The notes beneath the pieces are model-generated. The model had not been told where the DNA came from, made no database searches, and worked only from the letters and a program-made list of their open reading frames with translations. The position numbers and the translations under genes are program-made. Shown piece after piece: positions 47,456-59,527 of a DNA stretch of 64,000 nt. Source of the stretch: Rotaria sordida (taxonomy: Eukaryota; Rotifera; Eurotatoria; Philodinida; Philodinidae); NCBI GenBank assembly GCA_905250125.1, contig CAJNOL010001423.1:1-64000 (forward strand). The letters run 5' to 3'. Numbering within the stretch: position 1 is the first letter of the stretch; every line of letters starts with the position of its first letter.

Positions 47456-50400
47456 TTAATAACCTTTTTGTTGATAATAAGAAGGATTAACAGTATATCG
47501 TACTGGAGAATTAGATCCATGTAATGATGGATGTTGTCTTGTTAAAGCAGCATCCCTTGGATCAATCACAGAAAAATGATTATAACCCGTATAATAATGT
47601 AATACACGTGGTTCTTCTTTTTGTTCAAATGTTCGTTCAGTTGGATTTAATCGAGTTGGCCGATAAATTCCACGTTGAACATAATCATTAGTAGATTCAT
47701 GATTATAATTCATTAGAGTTGTTCCTGTTCGATGCCAATGTGGTGGTTCATAAGGATATGATGATATCGGTGGTTGATAATACCATGGTTGTGCTGGAAT
47801 TGATGTTGTTGATGGTGATGTTAAAAGACCAGGACTTCGATATAGAATTGATGATTGATGTTGTGGTTGTTGTTGTTGTTGTTGTTGTTGTTGTTGAATA
47901 GCAGGATTTATCTGTTGATTATTTATTACAGATGGATAAGGTGCAAGCATTTGATGATTAGGATTAGGTATATAGTCAGTATTAGAAACATTATTAACTG
48001 GTCTTGTTGGATAAAACATTTCTGGATAATCATAAGGTTTTTTTCGCTTTTTCTTATTTCGTTTAACACCGACTGATGTCGATGGATTAAATTGTGTTGG
48101 ATAATCATTTATATCAGAAAATATGTCAATAACAGTATCATTTTCAACAGTTCTTCAAAAATAAAGACAAAAAAATATTTTATTTAAAGTTCTACTCATG
48201 CGAAAAAAAATCATTTTAACGGCAACTTTTAGGAAAAAAATACTGTTTGTTTGTGTTTAGACACATAGGTTTTTGTTTATTTACAACGCATCTTTCCGTC
48301 TGAAAACGCCATCCTAGCAAATATACTGAGCCCAAAGTACCCTGCTAAGAATTGTCTCCGTACATAGGTGCTGACCGAGTACGTGCTCGAGTATTTGTCC
48401 AGTTTCTATAAAATTGTATAGAAAATTCTTGAACCAGTTTGCCGATTGAACACTTAGAAGCCTGCTGGAGTCGAGTGTTAAAAACTCAAAAGTACCCTAT
48501 GGTATTGAAATAATCAAAAGTTCATGTTTTATACGAGTAACAGGATACTTTGAACTTAATACATTCACTAGGATATTTAAAAACACTGTTTGAACGTATT
48601 CATGAGTGAATGGGTTTTCTTTTTACTAGAAAAAAAAACGAATTTTTCAGAAACGCATCAGAACAGTTTTTATAACAGTGTTCGACATGGGTAAAATTTT
48701 TGTAATCCGATCCGAGTCAGACTCTGATATCGATGACTTTTCTCTTTCCCTTGAGAAAATAAATTTCTCAATCCTTTCCTTTTGTAATTGGAAACAAAGG
48801 ATATGTTCTTGGGCATGTCGTCAATATTCTACAGTTGAAATAATACGATTATATGATAGAATCCTCTCGTATGTATACACTTAAGTTCTTTATATCACCA
48901 TTGATGAGTCAATGCACTTGCTCTTCATTGTTGTCCGATGTTAATAAAGACAAGTCGGTGAGGTAGAAGAAAAGTTCGTGTGATGCATAATAGAATATAT
49001 TTAGAATATGAGGAAAAAAAGAAATTGTCATATAACAAACATGGAAAACATAAATGAATAAAATACTATCTTCAGCAAGTTAAAAAAGTTATGGATAACA
49101 TGATACTAAAATCAGACTTGTATTAAATTTTTTTCATTCATTCAGTATTTTTTTAAATTCTTAATAGAATTTCGAGTAATTTATAGTAAGAATATTACAT
49201 TCATTGATCATATTTTCAATTCATTCAAAGAAATTATTTTTGAAGAGAAAAAAGTAGCTGATATTTGTGTATTACTATCACAATATGTTACTTAAATTTT
49301 ATCTCAACTTCTTTTTTTTATTACTGAATTCTTGTCAAGGCTACCAAGAATTTTGAATTGGTTTCTTCTCAAAAAAAAAACTCAAATATTTTTATAACTT
49401 ATTTATCCAACGAATAAAGCTCTTCAATATGTATAGTTTTTCGTTCTCTTCAAACATCATTTACAAGTAATATCGATAACAACCGCAATACATTTTTATT
49501 GTTCCTTTTCTTTTTTATGTTTCTTTATATCTCTAACTATGTTCTGTTTCTTTCAACAATTTTATTGATTGTATTGTAAAAGAATTCATGTATATTTCTC
49601 CTTTCTATTTATATCTTCGACAAACATAATGAATTTAAGTCAAAAGAACACTAAACAGACCTATGGAGTATTTTTATTGGATAAATATTCTTTACAGAAA
49701 TTTCTATTTTTAAATTAAAAAATTCTTTTTTAATAGATATCAGTCGTTGTTTTACATATTTTCAAAATTATCTATCTGATTGATAGTACTTATAGAGATA
49801 AACGATACATACACATATATTGCAGAAATGTTGAATTTCATCCAAGAAAAATTTAGATATGTAAATAGAAAAAAAAACAAGAATTAATAGAAAATACATT
49901 ATATTACAATTTGTATTTTTAGTTATAAATATCAAATTATATATATCCTTAGATGAAGATCTGACGAATTGAAGCAAATTAACATGAAGATATATTTGAG
50001 TTTCTGTCTTAGAGAATTATGTTTGAATTATCTAATTCCATTGATTGTAATGATAATTATATAGATTGCTCCGATTCATATTTTTGGAATGTTAACAAAA
50101 GTCATATTATTTTATCATGTTTACATAATTCTATTGCATGTTTCGCAGTAACTTCTTTACTTTCAGAAGCAAAATATCATATAGTCAGTAGAAGAAAAGT
50201 CGAATTATAGTTAACACACTCAAATAGTTCATCATGACCTAACAAAAAGTAAAATATAAAGCAATAGAAGAATCATTTGTATGTCAACTATACTTCGAAT
50301 TTTGTAATACTGACTATGATATATTTTTCTCGAAATGTTTAGCATTTTGAGTAACGAATTTACGAAGAAACATATAATAGAATGATGTATTTATAATAAC

Positions 50401-51709
50401 ATAACTAATATGAATAGACGAAGAGGGAAAGAAAACTTTTCTCGAGAAAAATGTGTTTTTATACGAATAAAACATTTCGTATGGAATATGTTCTTGATCG
50501 ATTTGTTTGGATTTCTAATGTAAAGAAAAACGCGTTCGAGCATAGGTTTTTTTTATATTGCAAATGTGTTTTTTTTTGTGGAGCGTAAGTAGAAAAAAAG
50601 AAAACATTCAACATACTTTATTGGTTTTTTTAAAAGAATATCATAGATTGTTAAAAGAATAGCACCAATAATCGAAAGAATAACAGCAGCAAGATTAACA
50701 TAAAAACACCAATCAAGACCACGTGGCATTGGTGCTACATCAAAGACAGAAAAACCAAAAACAAATAATGCCGATATACCAACACATGCTATTTAGAAAA
50801 AAGAAAAGAGAAAAGAATAATCCAAAGAAAAACAAATTTCTAATCAATATTTAAATATAATTACCTGCTGGCCAAATACAAAATACAGCTAAAATAGCTA
50901 AATAGTAATGAATACTCTTTTGAAATCCATAACAAATAATAGAAATTAAAGCAATTATTAATGATGATGTTGTTAAAAATAAAAAAACAATTTCAAGTGC
51001 TTGCCATGCATTAATACCGACTATTAAATAAGAATACAAAAAAAAACCAAATTCAATTATTAAAATTCAATTGACTTTTTTTAACCTTTAGCTTGATCAA
51101 GACGTTTTTCAATATTCGAACTATAAGATGAATCAATTGAAAACCAACTGCCACATGTGCTATTAGGAAACGAACTACTTGGAGAAAAACATAAACGCCA
51201 AAGACCATATTGATTTAAAGATGTGTCATTAACATTAGGAGTTGTAATATTAAAACTATCATGAAACCATGAATGTTCAACAGCAAAGACAATAATCAAA
51301 GCTGCAACACTTAATGTAATTGAAACAGTAGCTAAAACAAGTAGCCAAATGATTTTTGAACGCTAAACAAAAATAGAAATAAGAAAAAAAAAGAAAAATT
51401 AATTTAATAATAATAATAATAAATTCTTGCCATAAATGTATATCTTTTCATGAATCCTGTAGCAGTTAAACTCAAAAAACAAAAGATAAAAATCAAATTT
51501 CAACTTTTTTTTTTTCTTGCTCTCTCATGAAAAGTCATTGGAATGAAAAATGATTGTTGACATAAATGTAATTCATATAATGCAAATAAAAAAAAGCACA
51601 AAATTACAAGGATTTTTTTGCTTTTCATTACCTGATCGGGAGTATAACTTTGATATTTTACAGTTGAAGGCCAGTTATTCGTAGATGAAGGTTGATTATT
51701 ATTGAACAT
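47456..51709 (-). CDS. Claudin/PMP22-type tetraspan membrane protein with long tail
   Basis: Five exons: 51709-51632, 51362-51086, 51020-50865, 50788-50617 and 48152-47456. They total 1380 nt and 459 residues. All four introns have GT/AG ends and matching phases; the last is 2464 bp. Four hydrophobic helices lie near residues 30-54, 124-150, 157-182 and 203-225. The first loop carries the claudin/PMP22 signature: Trp58, then Gly-Leu-Trp at 79-81, Cys84 and Cys96. It also has three possible N-glycosylation sites (NIT, NDT, NST). Residues 228-459 are a cytosolic tail: a basic patch (KRNKKKRKK), ten consecutive Gln, then Pro/Tyr/Asn-rich sequence. Family members form paracellular seals or adhesive contacts in epithelia. 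A 230-residue tail is much longer than in typical claudins, and the C-terminus (QQKGY) is not a standard PDZ ligand. The exon 1-2 join is the least certain, since a small extra exon could hide in that 269-bp intron. Confidence 0.8.
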
Positions 51710-52425
51710 GGTTCGAAGAAGAACAGATTTATTCTTTCATAAATTATGGATAATAATCGAATTCTTGTATTTGATTAAGAAAACAAATGTTAAACGATTT
51801 CCTTGAATATTTTTGTTTCAAAATGGCACGCATTGACTTTCTATTTGCCTTTTATTCCTAAATGAAACATTAAAATTGCTTTTCTCTTTAAAGACACGGG
51901 AGTAGCCTCGTACAAATATAAAAATCCGATCGCTTCCTAATGAAAAAAAAAGAAAAAAAGTTTTTCTTTTCTCTTTTTTTCTTATATACAATAACGTATA
52001 TAAGTATGTTTGCTAACTGTTTTTTTCCTGTAGATACACACACAATTTTGTTATTTAGTCATTTTAACGATTGATTAAATACTCTATAGCTTAAATAAAG
52101 CACAGAATATGTATATATTTAACTAATAGAAGGACACTTGAATCAATAACAATTGCAAATTTTTATTGTATTACATTCTTCAAATCGTAATCATCATCAT
52201 ATGCATAATTTTTCACTTATCGATTGTTTTATTTTTTGTTTGATGTAATTGAAAACAAAAAGTAATCGAAGATTTTTTATTTACTCCTGAATAATAATAA
52301 AATAGAACAAGAGAAATAATAATACAGAAAAAAAGTATATTTATTTTCTAAAGGTTTATTGTCATGTTTCTAATTCATAAAAAGGAAACATTCCCTTTAT
52401 CAATAATTTTATAGAATCAATCCAA
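51710..52425. promoter_or_regulatory. Divergent intergenic region
   Basis: A 716-bp AT-rich spacer between the start codons of the claudin-like gene (-) and the monooxygenase copy (+). It is the expected site of both promoters. I see no specific motif beyond T-rich tracts. Confidence 0.3.
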
Positions 52426-54425
52426 ATGTTACTATTTCTAATCATCATCAATATCTGTTTAATTCTTGAATCTGTACATGAACGAATAGAAGAAGAAGGT
52501 TTACGTTATATGGTTAGTTTATCTGAACCATTAGAAAGTACACTTGAATGAGATTATAATGATAATGATGAAACAGAACTTATTTTTCGATGGAATATTA
52601 CATTAATAAATGGTTATAATGGTTTACTTGCATTTTTAAATCATGATTTAGATACATATAGTTTAGATGTAATTATATATGGTAATGATGATCAAGTTTA
52701 TAATGGGTATACAGATGAAGAAAGTTTATTATTTATACCAAAGAATGGTGTTGAATTAAAATATCGCATAGAAAATAAAGAAAGTATTGAAAATGGGAAA
52801 AAAAAACATAAGATAACAATACGAATTAAACGACCATTCGATACATGTGATGAAGAACAATGAAATTATATTATTGATCATGGAACAATTCATTTATTAA
52901 CTGATTTACTAACACCTAAAGATTTTCAAAAAATTAAACATCAAAATAAAGTCAAAGTCGATATCAAACGTATGAATTTAACATTACAACGTGTTCAATT
53001 ACTTAAAAGTCAAGTAAGTTTATAGACAAGGAATTTCTTTTTTGTAATAAATTTATGCAAATATAAGTTGCTTTCCTGTCAGCTCTTGATGATGCTCCAC
53101 ATCTTGATTATTTAAATCAAAATGTTCTAATACCTGATAATGAAACAACATATTGATGTACACGTTTTGAATTACCATCATTTATCATGGAACGACCTCA
53201 TCATGATCATACGATTCGATGGTATTATATTACCATAAAGTGAAGGTATAGTACATCATATGAAATTATTTCATTGTGATGTTGATCCTGATATGCAAAT
53301 TCCAGCATATAATGATCGATGTACAAGTGAAGAAAAACCAATGGGTTTAACATCTTGTCGTCGTGTTATTGGAACTTAGGCATATGGTGCAACAAATTTT
53401 TTTTATCATGAAGTAACTGGAGGTATCATTGGTGGTCCAAAAACACCTCAGTTTCTTGTACTTGAAGTACATTTTAATAATCCTTATTTTGAAAAAAGGT
53501 ATAATTGATCAATCAGATATACGAATTTATTATACTACAAAATTAAGAAAATATGATGCTGGTATTATGGAAGTTGGACTTGAATATAATCCAAAAAATT
53601 CTATTCCACCAGGATCTACCGCATTCCGTGTTTTTGGTTATTGTGATAGTGAATGTACTCAAATAGGTTTACCATCAAAAAGTATTATCATATTCGCATC
53701 TCAACTTCATACACATCTTAATGGTATACAAATATTTACTCGTATATTAAAATGAGATGGTCGAATTATAACACTTAATATTGATCGACATTATAGTTCT
53801 CATTTTCAAGAAATTCGTTTTTTATTAAAACTAATTAAAATTGAACAAGATGATACAATTATTCATACATGTATTTATAATACAGAAATTCGAACAAATG
53901 TGACATTTGGTGGATATAGTATTAATGATGAAATGTGTATTAATTATATGCATTATTATCTACGAAGTAATCTTGAATTATTTTTCAAATCATGAAAAAG
54001 TAAATATTAGTTAAATAATAAAATAAAAGAAAAAGAAAAAAAGAGTGTATTTATTTTATTTAGATATTTTCATGCTAAAACAAGTATTGATCAAATAATT
54101 TATGAAAATTATAAATCAATTCATTGGACTCCAATAACATCATCTATACTTCAAATATTTTATGAAGAAGCACCTATTCATCTTTCGTGTAATGGTTCTG
54201 ATGGAAATTACTTACCTAAATATAATTGGCAAAATGATTATTTTTCTCAAGGACCTAAACAACTTGATGTACCACTCGATAAAGCACAGTGCAAATGAGC
54301 TCATAATGATGAATATTGATATAGTATATATAAACTACATCTCTTTTTTTTTCTTTCTGGCTACGTTAAATGCTACTTACTTATTCAAATCTTTGAATAA
54401 AATGACAAACATTAAGCATAGATGA
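52426..54425 (+). pseudogene. MOXD/DBH-like copper monooxygenase with in-frame TGA/TAG codons
   Basis: The plus strand encodes, in order, a signal peptide (MLLFLIIINICLIL), a DOMON-like domain (to ~52900) and the two copper type II ascorbate-dependent monooxygenase domains. Family landmarks include EGIVHHMKLFHCD (His-His copper site), a LEVHFNNP block, IRIYYTTKLRKYDAGIMEVG, FASQLHTHLNG (His-x-His copper site) and NVTFGGYSINDEMCINYMHYY. The enzymes hydroxylate substrates such as phenethylamines in the secretory pathway. The frame is broken by TGA at 52549, 52861, 53154, 53753, 53993, 54296 and 54317 and TAG at 53377; there is no TAA. At 53154 (TTY-stop-C) and 53377 (GT-stop-AYG) the family has Trp. 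Two +1 shifts lie at A-runs near 53238 and 53495. Introns are likely at 53014-53082 and 54000-54063, but their phases do not fit without a further one-base change. Copper ligands and much coding sequence are intact, so it is either a young pseudogene or a recoded or edited gene. The 3' end is uncertain. Confidence 0.75.
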
Positions 54426-55998
54426 ACTGCGTAAATTGAGTTGGAGCTGTCAATTTAAAAAGAATGAAAAGAATAAAGTTTAAATATAGTTGCCAACTTG
54501 TTTTTTGGTCACTATCGATTATTGTAAATAGTAGCAGCCATTCTCTTCTTCTTATTCTTTTTTTTTTCTTTTAAATTTGTCTTGAGGTACTAGTCTTTGC
54601 AAACGATTAAATCTTTTTCTTTTTGACCAATCTTATTGAGCTTCTTTTTCTTTTTTCTTTTTTTATAATTGTGTCAATAGACAAGAACAAGAACAAACGA
54701 ACTATTTCTTATATTATCAAACATATACACTTCATTTGTTGATCTAGAAGCAACGAAAAAATACATAAGACATGGATGATGCAATTGAATTTTTCAGATA
54801 GTTGACGTTACAAAAGAGTTTCAGATCAAATGGTACATTTTATATATTTGTATATTGCAATAATACACTTGACCGAATATGTTTTAACACTTAAGAAATT
54901 ATATCTTTCACCTATAAACAAAGTTGCGTAAAACAAAAAAGAAAAAAAAGAAACACTTTTACTCAAGTGTCAAATTTCAAGTAGTATGAAATAGTAAAAA
55001 TTCTGACTTTAAAAAGAAAAAGCAACGTTTACTTTTCAATAATAGAAATGACTAATTTCATATTCAATCATGTAAAATTTATGCAATCAATAATTTCTAT
55101 AAATTGAAACTATTTTATATGTAAATTCTACAAAAAAAAATTAGATGAATCATTTCAATATTAGAGATTGATAGATCTGATATTATTTCATAGATTCGAT
55201 AGAACATTTGATTTTATTTAAAGGCACGATTGGTATGAGTACAATAGATACATTTTTTGGTAATTTCATATTTAGTATATTATAATTCAAATTGACAAGA
55301 ATTATTTTGATCGACATTTTATTCAAAATTTGTAATTGAATTTTTCAAATCTTTTATTCAAATTTGGTAGAATCTCATATGATATAATACGTTAAAAAAA
55401 ATACAAATGAAATATATGAAGATGTTCTTATTAAATTAATCTGTTTTCTTTAATCAACAAAATAAAAAGAACAAATACTTCTATACAATATGCATTGTCC
55501 TCATTCATACTAACACTTATCGTCTGTCATTTATTCTATGTCAATCAATCAAGTAGTGGTAAACATTCCGTCTAGAAGCACCCTCTGTTTGTTTGTTCCT
55601 TTCTAACCAATGTCAATTCTTCATCTTCCTTTGTGCGATTCTCTAGGCCTCCTTATTGATGTCCATACTTTTACCGGATGCATGATCACATTCGTGACAT
55701 GAAATGATATAGGTATATTATGGATCGATTGATTAACTAACTTTGGTTCTTCTAAGGTTAGTCTTACTTTACAGTATTGACAAATATTGTAATTGTTAAT
55801 CCATATAGTAATCTTTACATTATTCTTCAATGCATTTTCTTTTGTCAAATAATTTTAACCAAATCTTTAATTGATGCTATTAGTATTATGAATTTTACTT
55901 TAACATACTGGTAATTTAATATAGAAAAGTAAATATAATAAATGGAAACATAAAAATGAATTGTATCATATTTTATTAAATAAATTAATCTAGTCATA
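54426..55998. other. Intergenic, no gene seen
   Basis: AT-rich, with pyrimidine- and purine-rich runs at 54540-54680 and 54930-55020. No coding or RNA signature. Confidence 0.4.
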
Positions 55999-58529
55999 AT
56001 GGGTACTCTTCTTGGTCATATTGTACCAGGTACATTTTTTACAATATTTGCCATATGGTGGGGTTTTAGTATTGCAATAAAATATTATTATTTATATTAT
56101 CGAAAAAACAACACACAAAAGTCAAATATATATTATTCAACAACAACATTTCCTTGTTTATGTTTATTCTCATTTCAAAAAAATCCAATTGAATCTTATA
56201 TAAAAATTTGTTGTGTTATTATTGGTATGACAGGAGAATTTTTAACTGGTTTTACACATTTATATAATGAAAAATTACAAAGAAAAACATGGTTGTTTAG
56301 TGAAAATAATATGCAACATATAACTATGTTTTTTGGATTTTCTTTAGGTTCTATTTTTGAAATACTTATTCATTATAAATATGCATTACCAGATGGAATT
56401 GAATTTCTAGCTAATATTTTAGCATTTTGTATTGAAGGTTTTTTATTTCATTTTCATCTTCATGAAAGAAATGAAATTGATATTCATGTTCATTTATTAT
56501 TACTTTATGCTATTATATTTTGTATTATTGCTGCAATATGGGAATATAATAGACCAAATCAAATATTAGCAACTTATGCAAGAATTGCTGGAACATTATT
56601 ACAAGGATTTTGGTAAGAATATTTATGATAAATAATTACTTTTGAGACGAGACACGATGTGAATTATGTAGATCCAAATGAGCTCTGAATATTCTGAAAA
56701 GACTTCGTGCCTTTAGATTATTGTGACTACAGTTTTACGGTATTTTATTAAATCAATACTATAGCCTTCCTGAAGAACACTAGAAAAATTAATTTTCGAA
56801 TTTCGATTTGAAAATTTCTATAGAGACAGATTTTAATGAGAATAGATTTTTTTTGTAAATGTTTGAGATCTTGTTGCTATTATTATCTTCAGCATTCAAA
56901 TCAAAAGATCTGAAATTTGCACAGTAGACTACTCTCTTTAAGGCTTGTCTCTAGACAAAGTTTCAAGTCGAAATTTGAAAAAAACAGTTTTTTTGGTGTT
57001 TCTGAGGAAACTTCAGCATTTATACAGAAAATACAGTATTTCCTTAACAATAATCTAACGAGGGAACCTCTCTAGGTGCTAAAACCTTTTGTACTATAAT
57101 TTTGCTCGTAGGTAGGAAATGTATAGACTAGAACAGTCCTAAGAGGATACGAACGTAAGTTGCAGTTTGACTAAGATGTCGACATTTTACTGGAATCTTC
57201 TTATAGGATTCGACTTTTTCGATAAAATAAAAGTTTCGAATTTTGATCTGAAACTTTATATACATCGAGGTCTCAATCAAACTAGCTTGTCTACAAAGTT
57301 TCAGAATTTCTGGATGAATTATCTCTGAGATGTAGATTTCCCAAAATAGTCGTGCATAATAGAATATCTATAAAAAAAAAACGTCTAAAAGCTAACATAC
57401 TGGTATCTCGGAGATAATTCATCCAGAAATTCTGAAACTTTGTAGACAAGCTAGTCTGACTGAGTCCTCGATGTATATAAAGTTTCAGGTCAAAACTCGA
57501 AACTTTGATTTTATCAAAAAAGTCGAGTCCTATAAGGAGATTCTAGTAAAATGTCGTGGCAACTTACGCCCACTTCCTCTTAGGGCTTTTCTAATCTATA
57601 CATCCCCTACCTATGGACAACATTTCAGCTCAAAAGCTTTTTAGCACCAGGAGAGATTTCCTTGTGACAGAGTTGGAAGTTGTAGTAAATATATGCATGA
57701 CTTAGTATCAATCATCTTGCCGCTTGCTTACCCTGAAAAACACCAGTAGTTATTTTTTATGAGTAAATACTCGAAGTGAGAGTGTAAATCTTACGAGAGA
57801 ACATATTCAATTGTCGAATGTCATTCAACTTTAAATTATGGTTAAGAATAGATCAACATGAGGTTCCAAAGAATTCGGATCCATGTCTATCTTAATGTAA
57901 CAGATTTAATAATCATTAGATACTACTAAAAATTTCAATGACAATGCACGTGTCTTGCTCTAGATATTCAATTTCTAATTACTGTACCATTCTATGGTAA
58001 ACCGCTAACTTTTTTTTTCGAAACTGTGTGTCTCAAGAAAGACATGATTGTTTTTCGTTGAAACTTTTAGAAATATCCAATGACTATATAAAAAATAAAA
58101 TTGTTAGTGTGATTCATGCGAAATTAAAATGTTCACTTTTACTCAATCGTCTAGAAATGAAATAAGGAAAAAGTTCATTATATTTTAAACTAACTTTTTT
58201 GTTTTCTTCCATTAAGGTTTTATGCAATTGGTTTTATTCTTTATTTTCCATCAAATGATCCCTATTGGATATGGTTACCTAGTCATGAACATATATTATT
58301 AATAACTGTTATCTTTGTTTGGATTGCTCTTATGACATGTATTGTTTTATTTCTTCAATCAATTCTTGTTTGGTATATTTTAAAACGAAGATATTCTCAT
58401 TATGATAATGAAGAAATGATTCCAAATTCTATTATTCATATAAGTGACAATGAAGATAGTGATGATAACAACAGTCAAATTCAATTTTCACAACGAAACG
58501 AACAGTATTACAATGAAACCTATGCCTAA
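55999..58529 (+). CDS. TMEM45 (DUF716) family multipass membrane protein
   Basis: Exons 55999-56612 and 58217-58529 give 308 residues. The junction splits a Trp codon (TG|G) with a GTAAGA donor and TTAAG acceptor. The protein opens MGTLLGHIVPGTFFTIFAIWW, the typical start of TMEM45 proteins. It has about seven hydrophobic segments and the family's His-rich segment between helices (LFHFHLHERNEIDIHVHLLL). The tail after the last helix is short and acidic (DNEDSDDNN). TMEM45 proteins sit in endosomal or plasma membranes; their biochemical role is poorly defined. The 1604-bp intron contains the palindromic element at 57057-57665, so the primary transcript would contain a long hairpin. Orientation is the same as the RBFA gene 1 kb downstream, with no sign of co-transcription. 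Confidence 0.85.
57057..57665. repeat. 600-bp palindromic (foldback) element in the TMEM45 intron
   Basis: Arms at about 57057-57355 and 57395-57665 are inverted copies around a ~40-bp centre. Shared blocks on opposite strands include GAATTTCTGGATGAATTATC, AAACTTTGTAGACAAGCTAG and TCGATGTATATAAAGTTTC, plus GTATAGA(C/T)TAGAA toward the outer ends. Identity is highest near the centre and falls outward. No coding frame. A related fragment occupies 1-240 of the window, so this is a dispersed family. Confidence 0.8.
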
Positions 58530-58611
58530 TTTACATCAATGTCTCATTTTTCATTCTATGCACATCTAGTGTTTGTTTTTAGTATTCAGATATTTTATAA
58601 AACACGATCTA

Positions 58612-58860
58612 CAAGGAATGTTGAGGTATATAAGGTAGAAATTCGCATACATCTTCCAGCTCTTCTACAGATCATGACAGATATTGTTGATATACGATCT
58701 GAGATAATATATCAATAACAACTTGTTATAATATATGAATTACTTCCTTCTTGCATTTCTTGAGGATAAAGTAAAAGGATGATGAAGAAATGTGTTGCAA
58801 ACTAGATAGAATAAAATAATCTCGTTGTGATTAACAAGAGTAATTAATGCTTATTACAAG
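58612..58860 (+). repeat. Dispersed repeat, copy 2
   Basis: Direct-orientation relative of 32022-32280. It starts AGGAATGTTGAGGTATATAAGG, continues with TTGTTGATATACGATCTGAG, and ends near TTAACAAGAGTAA. It lies just past the stop of the TMEM45 gene. Confidence 0.5.
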
Positions 58861-59264
58861 AAAAAAATAGGCGAGTGTGAGTTTTTGAAATAACTTTTGA
58901 TAGGCACAAGATAGAAAGCTACAGTTTTCAACTTTAGACATAAGAGATAAAGACGTATCGAATCGTATATTACAATTTTTTTTTATCTGTTTTTCTTAAG
59001 ATTTTCAATTATCAGCTGTGCATTTGAACCTTAGATGGAAAATCTACAAAATTACGCAAGCCTCAAATTTTTAGATTTAATTGTTCAGGAGTCATAGATA
59101 TCCTAGTCAAAATTCTGGGCCAATTTTTCAAGCGATTCTTGTGAAAAAAATCCCATTTTTTGCTTTTTATGTTAAACGGAACCACTTTTCCGACACAAAT
59201 TTGATTAAAAAACTTCAGAAAACATTTTTGGAGAATTTATAATATATGATTCGGTGCAATTTTA

Positions 59265-59375
59265 TCTCCTCTTTCCAATGATGAAAACCGCAGTGCTCTA
59301 TCTTGTTTCTATCAAAAATTATACGGAAAATACTCATCCACCTTTTTTTTTTTGAAATGAACATTCGATAGTGTT
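59265..59375. repeat. Solitary copy of the shared foldback-end motif
   Basis: The sequence TTATCTCCTCTTTCCAATGATGAAAACCGCAGTGCTCTATC and the following ~60 bp, ending TTTGAAATGAACATTCGATAG, match the outer arm of the 28370-28971 element. Here there is no inverted partner nearby. Confidence 0.4.
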
Positions 59376-59527
59376 TTACATTTTATTTCAGCAGGAATTG
59401 TACCAACAGGTCGTTTTTTTTATTTGTGTTCAGATTGATATAAAAATAATCTTAAGTGCCTTTTGTTTTGTTTTAATCAGATGTTTTGCATTTATGTTCT
59501 TTAAATTTATATATAAATAAAATATGA

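Noticed and set aside
47719..48076. Val- and Leu-rich plus-strand frames
   Set aside because: Antisense of the Gln-repeat exon of the claudin-like gene.
54162..54425. 87-codon plus frame inside the monooxygenase copy
   Set aside because: Out of frame with the family sequence, which reads in another frame with TGA codons.
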